Source of the DNA: Spisula solida
Taxonomy: Eukaryota; Mollusca; Bivalvia; Venerida; Mactridae
Direction of reading: 5' to 3'
NCBI GenBank assembly: GCA_947247005.1
Contig: OX365955.1
Coordinates: forward strand, 33,707,822-33,771,821
DNA: 64,000 nucleotides
A program made the translations under genes and the position numbers. This document shows, piece after piece, positions 59,801-62,796 of this stretch. Positions within the stretch are counted from its first letter, which is position 1, and every line of letters begins with the position of its first letter. Under the pieces are notes generated by a model. It was not told the origin of the DNA. It worked only from the letters and a program-made list of their open reading frames with translations, and ran no database searches.

Positions 59801-60369
59801 ATTATAAGCATGCCTTGAAAAATGTCACATGTTTCAATTTATCTACTCAGCGTCACATTATGCTTTTGTCTGAATATGTCTGACCAGTCTTTGTAGTTTG
59901 AGGTCAGATAACTAATCAATAACTTCCATCAGTTAAAATAATAGATTTCTTAAATACGAAACTAGTAATCTGCTGCATATGTAAAATGAATAAACGTACG
60001 ACTATACAGCGGTGAAATCTTTAAACATTAATAAACTATTGTTCTTAGTACTTATCAGAGGTACGTACTTATAAAAACCGCTATCAACTATCATTAGATT
60101 TATCATTCAGATTTTTGCATTGTATAAATAGGATGAATTAAAAGAAAATAAATGTAGTAAAAATCATTAACTTTTTTTTTTTTTACCAGTTTTATCTAAT
60201 TAATCAGTTATCATTGTTTATGTTTTGTATTTTTCTCTACATGTGTTTAATTCTTTATTGTAGAATGGAGGTGGAGGTCAACGTATAAGCGGGGAATACA
60301 ACGGTTACATCAATGGTGGAGCCCCGCCCCCTGCCCCGCCTCCAATGTCAAACCGTGGAGGTCGCGCAG
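2740..60369 (+). CDS. EPS8: EPS8-like gene, partial: 17 internal exons spliced across the window
   Basis: I join exons 2740-2829, 6063-6190, 7202-7369, 8422-8486, 10394-10569, 12554-13033, 21808-21908, 25874-26006, 29789-29877, 31350-31588, 33349-33463, 34038-34321, 35592-35621, 38587-38688, 52010-52085, 52810-52920 and 60264-60369. They total 2493 nt, giving 830 complete codons with no stop and matching phases at all 16 junctions. The domain order PTB, proline-rich linker, helical region and SH3 is that of EPS8 (Drosophila arouser). In vertebrates EPS8 binds Abi1 through its SH3, acts in the Eps8-Abi1-Sos1 Rac activation complex, and caps or bundles actin through its C-terminus. The start exon and the C-terminal effector domain are outside the window. 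I cannot tell whether this lineage has one EPS8 gene or several EPS8L paralogues. Confidence 0.93.
2830..5640 (+). other. Intron 1 body
   Basis: This is AT-rich non-coding sequence. It includes a dispersed element at about 4980-5360 with TGACCTTGACCT motifs and the end CAAAGATGGGGGCATA, a type I associate with molluscan repeats. I saw no further exon. Confidence 0.6.
4980..5362. repeat. Dispersed TGACCTTGACC / GGGGGCAT element
   Basis: The sequence has the style of the abundant molluscan dispersed repeats: repeated 'gaccttgacc', 'taaagtttgga', and the end 'gatgggggcatatttg'. Related phrases occur at 16826-17977 and 46769-47517. Boundaries are approximate. Confidence 0.5.
5573..5645 (+). repeat. 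tRNA-like SINE fragment
   Basis: gaccgagtggttagcg resembles the A box of Ser/Leu-type tRNA promoters. tagagttctgatcac, about 50 nt downstream, resembles a degenerate B box. No complete cloverleaf forms. Confidence 0.4.
5646..6062 (+). repeat. Tandem array of seven 57-bp splice-acceptor/exon units before PTB exon b
   Basis: AG|gtacaacac junctions recur at 5664, 5721, 5778, 5835, 5892, 5949, 6006 and finally 6063, the true exon, each exactly 57 bp apart. Each unit carries tttgttttcag (tttgtttttag in the sixth), the first 13 or so codons of exon b ([12 protein letters not shown]) and a YSPGLFS-type spacer. The copies are almost identical; differences fall mostly in the spacer (ctccagg, ctccttgcatg, ctgctgg). 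Since 57 is divisible by three, the frame stays open through all copies and into the exon. Confidence 0.95.
6063..6190 (+). CDS. EPS8: EPS8 exon b: PTB domain, strands 2-4
   Basis: This 128-nt exon runs phase 1 to phase 0, with donor gtaggt. It encodes [16 protein letters not shown], then [15 protein letters not shown] and [11 protein letters not shown]. It aligns with the EPS8 PTB segment containing VDDGIRKLKLLD and VWTQDMILQVDD, including the conserved DG..KLK and W-T. Its 5' end is the last of eight 57-bp tandem copies that each carry the acceptor and the first 13 or so codons. Using an upstream copy would lengthen this exon in frame, so 6063 is the minimal start, chosen because it restores normal PTB length. 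Confidence 0.93.
6191..7201 (+). other. Intron 2
   Basis: It holds a tRNA-like fragment near 6241-6300 (cagcctgtagagcactt, then gggttgtcc) and AT-rich unique sequence. At 7020-7192 lies the 3' part of a dispersed element that abuts the next exon. Confidence 0.6.
7020..7192 (+). mobile_element. Family A element, 3' fragment abutting exon c
   Basis: The sequence from taccaagcctacttacatat to gtgatatttctggt matches the core and right end of the family A elements at 13315-13888 and 38936-44040. It keeps the terminal hairpin atcac-attca-gtgat, followed by atttctggt. The element ends 9 nt before exon c. Confidence 0.8.
7202..7369 (+). CDS. EPS8: EPS8 exon c: PTB domain, central part
   Basis: This 168-nt exon is phase 0 at both ends, with acceptor ttatttacag and donor gtaagt. 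It encodes [20 protein letters not shown], continuing with an [14 protein letters not shown] stretch and ending [12 protein letters not shown]. The [10 protein letters not shown] and DMHIFQ segments match vertebrate ELENFPLNTI and DLHLFQ. They form the central strands and the approach to the C-terminal helix of the PTB fold. The acceptor sits 9 nt after the end of a dispersed repeat that supplies most of its pyrimidine tract. Confidence 0.95.
7370..8421 (+). other. Intron 3
   Basis: This is mostly unremarkable AT-rich sequence. Around 8265-8335 a stretch (cctcccccctcttctggcat, then gctaccacgggaccctgatc) recurs inverted at about 41570-41640 and is a dispersed repeat. Confidence 0.55.
8265..8335. 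repeat. Dispersed repeat, inverted match at 41570-41640
   Basis: The sequence from cctcccccctcttctggcat to gataattctagttaatat is closely matched, in reverse complement, by taacactagaattatcactg...gccccgtggtagcatg inside the large transposon at 39605-43046. Confidence 0.7.
8422..8486 (+). CDS. EPS8: EPS8 exon d: PTB C-terminal helix
   Basis: This 65-nt exon runs phase 0 to phase 2, with acceptor gtatatttcag and donor gtaagt. It encodes [20 protein letters not shown] followed by Y and a split Asp. The amphipathic [12 protein letters not shown] corresponds to the C-terminal helix of the PTB domain (vertebrate AN-LISEDIESAISD), followed by a basic turn GGRRGQY. The exon is too short to stand alone, but both splice sites and the frame join the neighbouring exons exactly. 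Confidence 0.9.
9563..9790. mobile_element. Inverted-repeat element (MITE-like), CAAAGCATCTCAAG ends
   Basis: The left end reads ccccaaagcatctcaagcac and the right end, reverse-complemented, ctccagaagcatctcaaagc. The similarity continues into aaatctca on both sides. No coding capacity. Target duplication not determined. Confidence 0.65.
9796..10188. mobile_element. MITE with about 40-bp TIRs (AATTACAACCAATACTTACA)
   Basis: The left end aattacaaccaatacttaca, then ctcagcactcaaatattg, is matched in reverse complement at the right end with only small gaps. The element is about 390 bp. A related half-copy starts near 8515. Confidence 0.8.
10394..10569 (+). CDS. EPS8: EPS8 exon e: proline-rich linker after PTB
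   Basis: This 176-nt exon runs phase 2 to phase 1, with acceptor tgtatgattgcag. The donor is gtttgt, weaker than most in this gene; read-through meets a TGA within three codons. It encodes [20 protein letters not shown] and then an acidic/basic stretch with [15 protein letters not shown], ending [18 protein letters not shown] matches vertebrate IPPPPRAPAPAPP at the same place directly after the PTB domain. The Arg/Glu-rich remainder is low complexity and probably disordered. Confidence 0.9.
10570..12553 (+). other. Intron 5
   Basis: This is AT-rich sequence with poly-A/T runs. I found no convincing repeat array or exon. Short open frames at 11281-11478 (minus) and 11703-11909 (plus) have no support. 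Confidence 0.55.
12554..13033 (+). CDS. EPS8: EPS8 exon f: 160-residue basic Ser/Gly-rich insert
   Basis: This 480-nt exon is the largest here and is phase 1 at both ends, so skipping it keeps frame. The acceptor is tgtgcttcaag and the donor gtagga. The product begins [16 protein letters not shown]. It contains [12 protein letters not shown], a serine-rich KSVSSGNLY, a basic [10 protein letters not shown] and [17 protein letters not shown] and KRRIKS fit basophilic kinase consensus sites. I know no counterpart of this length in vertebrate EPS8 between the proline linker and the helical region. The open frame, flanking sites and phases support a real exon. Its function is unknown. Confidence 0.8.
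13315..13888 (+). mobile_element. Family A dispersed element with about 155-bp tandem core
   Basis: The left end is ATACCCCCAGATACATAG. About 2.7 core repeats of 155-156 bp follow (tatttctctgtaaccattgg, catatcgtcggcac, gtagttatggccctttat). The right end has ctgggggtat, then a hairpin atcac-attca-gtgat, then atttcttgt. The right-hand tctgggggtat is the inverted complement of the left-hand ataccccca(ga). This resembles the bivalve 'pearl'/HINE plan of conserved arms around tandem cores. Confidence 0.8.
13889..14425. repeat. 27-bp ACTGATTAATATTAAGC repeat split by a foldback element
   Basis: Copies of actgattaatattaagcta and ctggatgt flank both sides (13889-14000 and 14330-14425). Between them lies a foldback. 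Its left part, 14006-14128, is a near-palindrome: aatgaatacg, then aaatataggcac, then gagtttgaatgcg, mirrored. Further right are tgacgtca-type palindromes near 14180 and 14230 and a second hairpin near 14250-14293. Confidence 0.7.
14578..14650 (+). mobile_element. Family B left-end fragment
   Basis: tttagctttaccaaagtgct followed by caaggtaagctattgtgatc matches the left end of the family B element at 48248, with decay. No right end was seen. Confidence 0.6.
14883..15202. repeat. 53-bp minisatellite, six copies
   Basis: The unit begins gtaatataaggccaccacat and continues tatagatggt, ending tttccatgataa. Copies are nearly identical, differing mainly at tcTatcacc versus tcGatcacc. Confidence 0.95.
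15392..15455 (-). repeat. tRNA-derived SINE head / decayed tRNA-like sequence
   Basis: On the minus strand it reads GGCCTCCGTAGCTCAGTGGT with an A box, then cccag-tttaaat-ctggg as a T arm, closed by ggaggc. The acceptor-like stem pairs at six of seven positions. The anticodon loop would be 11 nt and the D stem is absent, so it is not a working tRNA. Confidence 0.6.
16826..17977 (+). mobile_element. Family C dispersed element with 172-173 bp tandem core
   Basis: The left end is atgcccccctatcgatag. Five to six core repeats follow; gtttcttctagcatt recurs at 16921, 17094, 17267, 17439 and 17611. The right end has gggggcat (inverted partner of the left atgccccc), a hairpin gcgtt-tattg-aacgc, then agtcttgt. 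A unique arm with cttggcatacttgtttacca is shared with 23243-23560. Confidence 0.85.
18990..19450. repeat. Degenerate 35-37 bp TAAGCAATGATGTTTTCATG repeat
   Basis: About a dozen diverged copies of aagcaatgatgttttcatgt with attctaagtaaaaat spacers occur. Spacing is 35-37 bp where clear, as at 19103, 19138 and 19175. Confidence 0.75.
20257..20390. repeat. Four-copy GAATCAGTGCACA repeat
   Basis: gaatcagtgcacatgagttt plus tatatttactgtt is repeated four times at about 31-34 bp spacing. Confidence 0.8.
21808..21908 (+). CDS. EPS8: EPS8 exon g: linker entering the helical region
   Basis: This 101-nt exon runs phase 1 to phase 0, with acceptor ttttgttcag and donor gtaagt. It encodes [20 protein letters not shown], then [14 protein letters not shown]. 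The C-terminal ALERDV continues into the next exon as QLLN, matching vertebrate ARIDRDVQILNHILDDIE across the same junction. It is preceded by an 8.8-kb repeat-rich intron. Confidence 0.9.
22084..22690. repeat. 51-52 bp minisatellite, about 12 copies
   Basis: The unit begins catcacaattttctactttc and continues gactgtcgtggcaaaagatatgc in shorter form, then aataaaaa. CATCACA starts lie at 22089, 22141, 22193, 22244 and onward. The minus-strand open frame at 22143-22352 is an artefact of it. Confidence 0.95.
23243..23560 (+). mobile_element. Family C element, degraded copy
   Basis: It starts near gctccggcatctactggtgt. It shares cttggcatacttgtttacca, ccatgtaacactatccaaca and cccctgattgacttagct with 16826-17977. 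It ends near ggggcgtaagcatttatgga, where the hairpin and TCTTGT terminus are decayed. Confidence 0.75.
23600..23690 (+). repeat. SINE 3' body fragment
   Basis: taatgaggtgttgagaatgg and aacttgtttcac match the tail of the SINE at 29075-29310. No tRNA-like head is present here. Confidence 0.6.
24535..24810. repeat. Degenerate CTGTAATTTAGTGGTGTATAACC repeat
   Basis: Seven to eight diverged copies of tcatctgtaatttagtggtg and tataaccta occur with variable spacing. Confidence 0.75.
25262..25437. mobile_element. 176-bp palindromic (foldback) element
   Basis: Arms of about 80 bp are inverted copies with roughly 90 percent identity by eye, e.g. aatatttgtttgttttgatt on the left and its complement on the right. 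They flank a GC-rich loop ctcgcgctacgcgctcttg. This is typical of a short MITE. Confidence 0.85.
25874..26006 (+). CDS. EPS8: EPS8 exon h: conserved helical segment
   Basis: This 133-nt exon runs phase 0 to phase 1. The acceptor is tatatttcag and the donor gtttgt, with a stop immediately after if retained. It encodes [20 protein letters not shown], then [25 protein letters not shown] across two segments. This matches the vertebrate LDDIEFFITKLQKAAEAFSEL helix and the following lysine-rich KKNKKGKRKG stretch, one of the best-conserved parts of the family outside the PTB and SH3 domains. Confidence 0.95.
26838..27058. mobile_element. TACTGTAAAAT inverted-repeat element, copy 1
   Basis: The left end tactgtaaaattatttataa faces a decayed right end atgaatgatttcgcagt. 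The interior, with aatttcgcggatgaac and accaaaatctgcaaaattta, resembles the copy at 36851-37070. Confidence 0.6.
27080..28290. repeat. 34-bp minisatellite, about 35 copies
   Basis: The unit is tatgattacaacagttacct plus gcgtgactgaagtc. Variants alternate (cagtt/ctgtt/cagct; gcgtg/gtgtg) without simple order, and a few copies are truncated (near 27460). It starts about 20 bp after the preceding MITE. Confidence 0.97.
29075..29310 (+). repeat. tRNA-derived SINE
   Basis: The head is gatagccttatgctagagca with a B box ggttggatccc. It is followed by a body (aaatggtaccagaaatttcc) and a tail with gaatgaggtgtcgagagtg and aacttgtttcac, shared with 23600-23690. Confidence 0.65.
29320..29600. mobile_element. 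Fragments of TIR elements
   Basis: acagtggaactctgttataa begins a type of repeat end that is common in invertebrates. At 29515, actgtaaaatcattgatatt resembles the TACTGTAAAAT family end. Neither has a recognisable partner, so these are fragments. Confidence 0.45.
29789..29877 (+). CDS. EPS8: EPS8 exon i: helical region, proline turn
   Basis: This 89-nt exon runs phase 1 to phase 0, with acceptor gtatatttacag and donor gtatgt. It encodes [20 protein letters not shown] followed by [10 protein letters not shown]. It matches vertebrate [27 protein letters not shown] almost residue for residue, a signature of EPS8 proteins. The helix continues directly into the next exon. Confidence 0.96.
29878..31349 (+). 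other. Intron 9
   Basis: It shows recurring 'gatagctca' phrases at 30300-30740 (five or more copies, irregular) and the CTCACTTTGGGGACTAG minisatellite at 30835-31235. No exon was recognised. Confidence 0.55.
30835..31235. repeat. 37-38 bp CTCACTTTGGGGACTAGATT minisatellite, about 10 copies
   Basis: Units read tgataatactcactttgggg, actagatttgagcata, with length variation in the G run. Confidence 0.95.
31350..31588 (+). CDS. EPS8: EPS8 exon j: helical region core
   Basis: This 239-nt exon runs phase 0 to phase 2, with acceptor tatttgtttcag and donor gttagt. It encodes [20 protein letters not shown], then [10 protein letters not shown], an insertion [30 protein letters not shown] and [15 protein letters not shown]. 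The [23 protein letters not shown] block matches vertebrate [32 protein letters not shown] matches LWMSLGGTW. Hydrophobic spacing indicates several helices. The minus-strand open frame at 31427-31762 is a shadow of this exon. Confidence 0.97.
31589..33348 (+). other. Intron 10
   Basis: Apart from the 32-bp minisatellite, it holds AT-rich sequence with no recognisable element. Open frames at 32891-33103 (minus) and 33091-33291 (plus) are unsupported. Confidence 0.55.
31905..32270. repeat. 32-bp minisatellite, about 11 copies
   Basis: The unit is gtcataatgacataatgtat plus gatttgatgccg. Copies differ mainly at gccGGtca versus gccGGgca. Confidence 0.95.
33349..33463 (+). CDS. EPS8: EPS8 exon k: PPY-P-RF-NG motif
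   Basis: This 115-nt exon runs phase 2 to phase 0, with acceptor ttgctatttcag and donor gtaaga. It encodes [20 protein letters not shown], then [19 protein letters not shown]. The [14 protein letters not shown] core aligns with vertebrate IPPYVPRFRNGWEP, closing the conserved helical region. The C-terminal residues probably form a further helix. Confidence 0.95.
33464..34037 (+). other. Intron 11 with family M MITE copy
   Basis: From about 33504 (aactctttactccatagata) to about 33720 lies a copy of the CTTTACTCCATA element family described at 56327-56695. It includes the marker cattcttgatatttg in variant form (actattcttgatatttg). The remainder is unremarkable. Confidence 0.6.
34038..34321 (+). 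CDS. EPS8: EPS8 exon l: [14 protein letters not shown] repeat linker
   Basis: This 284-nt exon runs phase 0 to phase 2, with acceptor ttattttgtag and donor gtaagt. After [20 protein letters not shown] it contains about seven degenerate copies of a ten-residue motif, best seen as [10 protein letters not shown]. Variants include ERRDEFRSS and [10 protein letters not shown], and the exon ends [17 protein letters not shown]. The segment is strongly charged, with alternating Arg and Glu/Asp and a regular Tyr. It lies where vertebrate EPS8 has a non-conserved linker before the SH3 domain. A disordered or single-alpha-helix linker is plausible; this is inferred from composition only. Confidence 0.92.
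34322..35591 (+). other. Intron 12
   Basis: It contains a TACAGTCAAAC element (34361-34752). The rest, 34760-35590, has poly(AT) at 35085-35115 and no recognised feature. Confidence 0.55.
34361..34752. mobile_element. TACAGTCAAAC TIR element, TA-flanked
   Basis: The left end is tacagtcaaacttatctaga (then aagaccaccc). The right end, reverse-complemented, is tacagtcaaacctctgttaa (then gagaccacc). Both ends are flanked by TA, consistent with a TA target duplication. About 390 bp with no coding capacity. Confidence 0.82.
35592..35621 (+). CDS. EPS8: EPS8 exon m: 30-nt microexon
   Basis: The acceptor is catgttttcag and the donor gtgagt. This 30-nt exon is phase 2 at both ends, so inclusion or skipping both keep frame. 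Included, it adds EESDFYSKF and a split Trp; skipped, the flanking exons join through a Gln codon. Strong sites on both sides and a frame fit support a real exon, although 30 nt alone is weak evidence. The aromatic/acidic content is unlike the neighbouring repeats. It may be an alternative, tissue-regulated microexon. Confidence 0.68.
36083..36475 (+). repeat. 43-bp minisatellite made from a family C-type element end, about 9 copies
   Basis: The unit is cggcatctactgatgtggga plus ggcatatagtgattgtcctgtcc. The first copy is preceded by atgccc, the family C-type left end, and the last runs into tgtttgtttgtttgtccgt as in a normal element. It therefore arose by amplifying the element's 5' 43 bp. 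Confidence 0.93.
36851..37070. mobile_element. TACTGTAAAAT inverted-repeat element, copy 2
   Basis: The left end is ctgtaaaatcattactgttc. The right end, reverse-complemented, is tactgtaaaatcatatattt. About 220 bp with no coding capacity. A degraded relative lies at 26838-27058. Confidence 0.75.
37660..38145. repeat. 57-bp minisatellite, 8-9 copies
   Basis: The unit begins aatttagcaatagaacagtg, continues tcaaacagaatgttgattca and ends atctcagaataatacct. Copies are almost identical. Confidence 0.96.
38587..38688 (+). CDS. EPS8: EPS8 exon n: linker before SH3
   Basis: This 102-nt exon is phase 2 at both ends, with acceptor acaatttcag and donor gtaagt. It encodes [20 protein letters not shown], then [14 protein letters not shown]. 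It is polar and proline-containing, with no recognisable domain. It joins the SH3 exon through a split Thr codon. Because its length is a multiple of three, it could also be skipped in frame. The following intron is the longest in the window, 13.3 kb. Confidence 0.85.
40590..40965. repeat. About 38-bp CATTACAAACACTGAACCACC array inside the transposon
   Basis: Nine to ten copies of cattacaaacactgaaccac, cctgtcaactggtc, with small indels. Open frames 40726-40941 and 40763-40993 come from this array. Confidence 0.93.
41985..42705. mobile_element. Dispersed element nested in the transposon
   Basis: Two to three diverged repeats of attgtagctagagtaatgtt and gtgagcttatgtttgaagtt lead to gacggacagggtgattacta and gcgggccctaataatt. 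This is a sequence style I associate with molluscan dispersed elements. Boundaries are approximate. Confidence 0.5.
43262..44040 (+). repeat. Family A core tandem repeats, about 155 bp
   Basis: tatttctctgtaaccaatgg and gaatgatcagtaccaagtct recur about every 155 bp through four to five copies. Open frames 43240-43422 and 43315-43503 are artefacts of the repeats. Confidence 0.9.
44476..46470. repeat. 2.0-kb array of 20-bp and 14-bp related units
   Basis: The long unit is TTGATTCACTGACATGCTCG. The short unit, TTCTGACATGCTCG, lacks a 6-bp GATTCA-type segment. The two are interspersed in recurring patterns, and blocks of several hundred bp repeat, indicating higher-order duplication (for example the series from 44500 recurs from 45200). 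Confidence 0.97.
46769..47517 (+). mobile_element. ATGCCCCCATC element (family F) hosting a family B insertion
   Basis: It starts atgcccccatcttgatgagg and ends near gccatgagggcat. The interior has gtcaaaggtcaaggtcactg. It is interrupted at 47118-47492 by a family B element. Confidence 0.7.
47118..47492 (+). mobile_element. Family B element, short copy
   Basis: The left end is agctcacctgtcacaaagtg. The right end has acaggtgagc, the hairpin gggccc-aaaga-gggccc and tcttgt. It holds the empty-site equivalent (cacaatggtcatc, 47231) of the transposon insertion at 39605. Confidence 0.88.
47660..47955 (+). mobile_element. Element with TCTTGTT terminus (family D)
   Basis: gtcgagctattgtcgtgaag, tctgcgtcagcatatgcgtc, agtttttttgtcagagcc and the end gtaggcggtgctcttgttag form a dispersed repeat style I associate with molluscs. 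An imperfect hairpin precedes the TCTTGTT end. The left boundary is uncertain. Confidence 0.55.
48248..49102 (+). mobile_element. Family B element with 143-147 bp tandem core
   Basis: The left end is agctcacctgagcacgaagt. Five core repeats follow, each with aacactctagaggtca or a variant, at 48342, 48489, 48635, 48778 and 48922. The right end has tcaggtgagc, the hairpin agggcc-aat-ggccct and cttgt. Confidence 0.9.
49205..50215. repeat. 22-bp TGTTTGTTCATTGACC array, about 46 copies
   Basis: The unit is tgtgtttgttcattgacc plus atgc, agtgc-type or aacac-type ends. Three end variants (catgc, cagtgc, caacac) alternate along about 1 kb. Confidence 0.96.
50590..50760 (+). repeat. tRNA-like SINE fragment
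   Basis: taatggcagagcgtccg resembles an A box region, and gggttagatccgag a B box. The body continues with aaatcctaaaaaagggtact. Confidence 0.5.
51112..51230 (+). repeat. tRNA-like SINE fragment
   Basis: agctccttggtagagcgtct resembles a tRNA 5' half. A degraded B box (gaggtctgaagtttac) and aaaaatggtaccattg follow, as in other SINE bodies here. Confidence 0.5.
51345..51560 (+). mobile_element. Diverged relative of family A
   Basis: ccttaaccattggttggatt, tttgaaacttcacatgaata, ttaccaagccgagttgcgca and ggagttatagccctttttg follow the order of the family A core at low identity. Confidence 0.6.
51805..51985 (+). repeat. tRNA-like SINE fragment before SH3 exon
   Basis: gagctcgcctggttgacata, gtcggtagagtgctaatctg and a degenerate B box ggttctgggtgtatttcc. 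It ends within about 30 nt of the SH3 exon acceptor. Confidence 0.5.
52010..52085 (+). CDS. EPS8: EPS8 exon o: SH3 domain, first half
   Basis: This 76-nt exon runs phase 2 to phase 0, with acceptor tatattttacag and donor gtaagt. It encodes [20 protein letters not shown], then GDIVQ. It corresponds to the RT-loop half of the SH3 fold; [11 protein letters not shown] matches vertebrate ELSVLKDDILE. The usual ALYDY is relaxed to IYEAV. The SH3 of EPS8 binds PxxDY peptides such as those of Abi1. Confidence 0.95.
52086..52809 (+). other. Intron 15
   Basis: This is AT-rich sequence between the two SH3 exons. I see no repeat array or element in it. The open frames 52004-52255 (minus) and 52280-52462 (plus) are unsupported. 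Confidence 0.6.
52810..52920 (+). CDS. EPS8: EPS8 exon p: SH3 domain, second half
   Basis: This 111-nt exon is phase 0 at both ends, with acceptor ggttttttcag and donor gtaagt. It encodes [20 protein letters not shown], then [34 protein letters not shown] matches vertebrate WWKVRNASGDSGFVPNNIL. The Ile in APYTIL occupies the place of the Tyr of ordinary SH3 domains (VPxNYV), the substitution associated with PxxDY rather than PxxP binding in EPS8 proteins. A 59-68 bp minisatellite begins about 45 nt after its donor. Confidence 0.96.
52975..53695. repeat. 59-68 bp minisatellite, about 11 copies
   Basis: Each unit carries acccatgtttgcccactgac, tatgtttaaagaccatcagt and gttgggtgtgttct, with a variable linker (attagtacccgg or acgg) that makes length alternate. 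It lies just after the donor of the second SH3 exon. Confidence 0.95.
56327..56695. mobile_element. Family M MITE (CTCCATAAA TIRs)
   Basis: The left end is taacccctcactccataaa. The right end, reverse-complemented, is taaaccctctactccataaa. A second inner inverted pair is agacaatccaattacagaaa and its complement near 56636-56658. It carries the family marker gatcattcttgatatttg. Copies or parts lie at 33504, 61500 and 63466. Confidence 0.82.
57845..58015. repeat. About 24-bp GCCAATCAAAATGGCCAACA repeat
   Basis: Seven or so degenerate copies of caatcaaaatggtcaacaat occur, followed by a poly-A run at 58035-58048. Confidence 0.85.
58806..59507. repeat. 43-bp minisatellite, about 16 copies
   Basis: The unit is gtgttgatggttgttgccgt plus ctctatgtatggaactatgcacg. 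Copies differ mainly in gcacg/atatg and gccg/gcca. Because the array has no stops in two or three frames, it produces apparent proteins of up to 127 residues that are not genes. Confidence 0.96.
60264..60369 (+). CDS. EPS8: EPS8 exon q: Gly/Pro-rich linker after SH3
   Basis: This 106-nt exon runs phase 0 to phase 1, with acceptor ttctttattgtag and donor gtgaca. It encodes [20 protein letters not shown], then [15 protein letters not shown]. It matches in position and character the proline-rich stretch between the SH3 and C-terminal effector regions in vertebrates. It is locally GC-rich against an AT-rich background. The next coding exon was not found before the window end. Read-through past the donor gives GDNSFRYF and then a TGA at 60393-60395, a possible but unproven short terminus. 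Confidence 0.9.
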
Positions 60370-61499
60370 GTGACAATTCTTTTCGCTACTTTTGATAATA
60401 CTAGTACTTACTCTTACTTTTAACACTTTGAAGCAATATGTTGTTTTGTATAATTTAATGTTTTACTATTTTCTGCGTAAATATGAGATAATATTGTTGT
60501 AAGAACTTTATTTACAAGAATTCTGTTGAGTTATGTTCAATATGGATATTTCTGACCTCATAATAAACAGTTTTTGATGTAAAGACGAATGGAAATATTT
60601 TTACATATTTTCTTGATTAGCATTATAGGTGCTTATTTTCAGGATTTTTGTTATTGCCATGGCAACAGTATGGCAACAGTTAATATGGTATTAGCATTTT
60701 AGGTACATGTATATACTATAACTCGTTGTTCCTAATCATTTTGAATGTGTATAAATGTATATAAACATATTACCTGTTTCTTATAAACTTTATGTGAATG
60801 TTAAATTGCCCTTATCTGTAACTTTTGTGTTGCATGTGAAACCGATATTTGACTTATAATCAGACTTAGTGTTGATACGCTAGAATGAATTATAGTTGAT
60901 ATGAATGACTCGTTATGTTATGGAATGTTGATTACTGGATGAATACAAGTCATCCCATCCTGTATGTGGAACAATGCTGGATAACTTTCTGTGAGATACA
61001 GTGATAATCTGCACACCAACACCCACTGGAAGATCGTGTATTTCCACTGATGCTATGAGATATAGTACAGAGAATTCGACCCGACTCTGGACCTTCTATT
61101 AGCACAATTTAACAGTTGATAGATTGTCTGTATTTATAATCCCGGTTGTATGTTTTATAAGCGGGGAATATCACGAAGACGCTGAAGATGTAATACCAAT
61201 GCAAATCTTAAGGACAGATAGAGCATGATTTATTTTTGGGAATTTATATATTCAATTCAAGAACCTTATAATACATTCATGCATAAAGGTCAGGATCACA
61301 TCAAATTCTCTGTGCTATAGTTGCTTATGAGAGATTGAATCGGTTGTAAATTTGACTATGTAAGATTTTTTGTTGTGAAAGTTGTTTAAGGCTGTGTAGA
61401 GTTTTACTGTTCACCATACAATGTAGTACAACAAGGGGAGGTCACCTTGTCAATTGCTGAATGCCATGGTTCTTTTCATTATCATTATTAAAAGAAATT

Positions 61500-61705
61500 A
61501 ATAGATACATCAATTCATGCCCAGAAGTATCTCATGTCCAACATCAATTATTTCCCAATTATAAGAAATAAGGGGAGGCAATCCTATTACCGAGATTGAC
61601 TTAACGTAACACCTTATTAAGGGAGATCATTCTTGATATTTGTCCCAAAAAGCTGCACACAAATGTGTACAAATTTTAGTTTATCTCTTATCAGAATAAG
61701 TTAAA
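61500..61705. mobile_element. Family M MITE, partial copy
   Basis: ggggaggcaatcctattacc, aacaccttattaagggagat, cattcttgatatttg and aaagctgcacac follow the family order. The ends are decayed. Confidence 0.65.
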
Positions 61706-62796
61706 TGGGTATGGAGTTAGACATAAAGAAATATCATTACCAGTGACAATATATTAATATACTTAGGTTTATAAAGAATGATTTACAAAATGTCATCATC
61801 ACTTCACACCAAATTGTTGTTGCCATTTTAGGTATGTTGCTATGTTGTACATATATGTATATGTATATAATAATTGATCAAATTCATTCATTTAGTTACT
61901 TATAGGTCCAGAAAGTGTGTGTACATAAAGTGTCATTCCAGTAACTTTATCTTTAACTTGTGGTATCTGAATTGTTACATTGATCAACAGTAGTCTTATC
62001 AACTTAGATATTTGTTGCCATGGTTATTGTCAATAGAACTGTATGTTAAATTACACTTGTCAAAAACAATGTTGAAACTTTGGATGGTATAATTATAGTC
62101 ATCATTAATTAGTTGAATAATTCAATTCTTTCTCTGAAATGTTTTAAGTACCCTTGTTTCTGCAGTCCAACACTTTTCAAATATTTTATAACTTAGTAAC
62201 ACAAAATTAATTTTGATTGTATATGACCAGGGTCTCGTATGATTTTCGATATGCCTGCATTCTCTGTTTACTGCATACCAGTGTTTGTTTATCCTATATT
62301 GTACAAATCTGTTGATGTATAGTTTGTACGAGAGTTTATGTGATTCTAGAATCTGAATAATTATATACTTTATATGAGATATTTTGCGATTGTTAAACTT
62401 TGGTTGCCATGGTTTCTATGTTTATACATGTCTATTATATTGATTTCAATATAGCTTTATTATACATATCATATCTGAGTGTTTTATTACCAAAATATTA
62501 TGCAATGTGTTTGTTCTGATATTTGTGTTTAAGGTTCTCATATAGCATTGTTCTCATGTAATATGTATGTACATATGAATATAATATCAAATAAAGGTGG
62601 TATATCTGCGACTGTGTGTTGTACGTCGCTGGGTATATCTATAGATCTATACCAATAGTCGTATGTATGCGACTGTATTTTGCCAAATGATATATATAAA
62701 GTTTAACGTAAACATCTAGATTTTTACTTGAAATTTTACCATTCAAGAAGAACGTTTTATTAGATGACTGTGTAATGATTTCTGTACTGACAAAGT

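Larger units (their letters stand above)
52921..60263 (+). other. Intron 16 (7.3 kb)
   Basis: It contains the CCATGTTTGCCCACTGAC array (52975-53695), a family M MITE (56327-56695), a short AATGGCCAACA repeat (57845-58015) and the 43-bp array (58806-59507). Stretches 53760-56320 and 56700-57840 are AT-rich with no recognised feature. Confidence 0.6.

Noticed and set aside
62230..62330. Possible next EPS8 exon after ccag, open for about 30 codons
   Set aside because: The translation has no resemblance to the EPS8 C-terminal region, the upstream pyrimidine tract is poor and no good donor precedes the stop.
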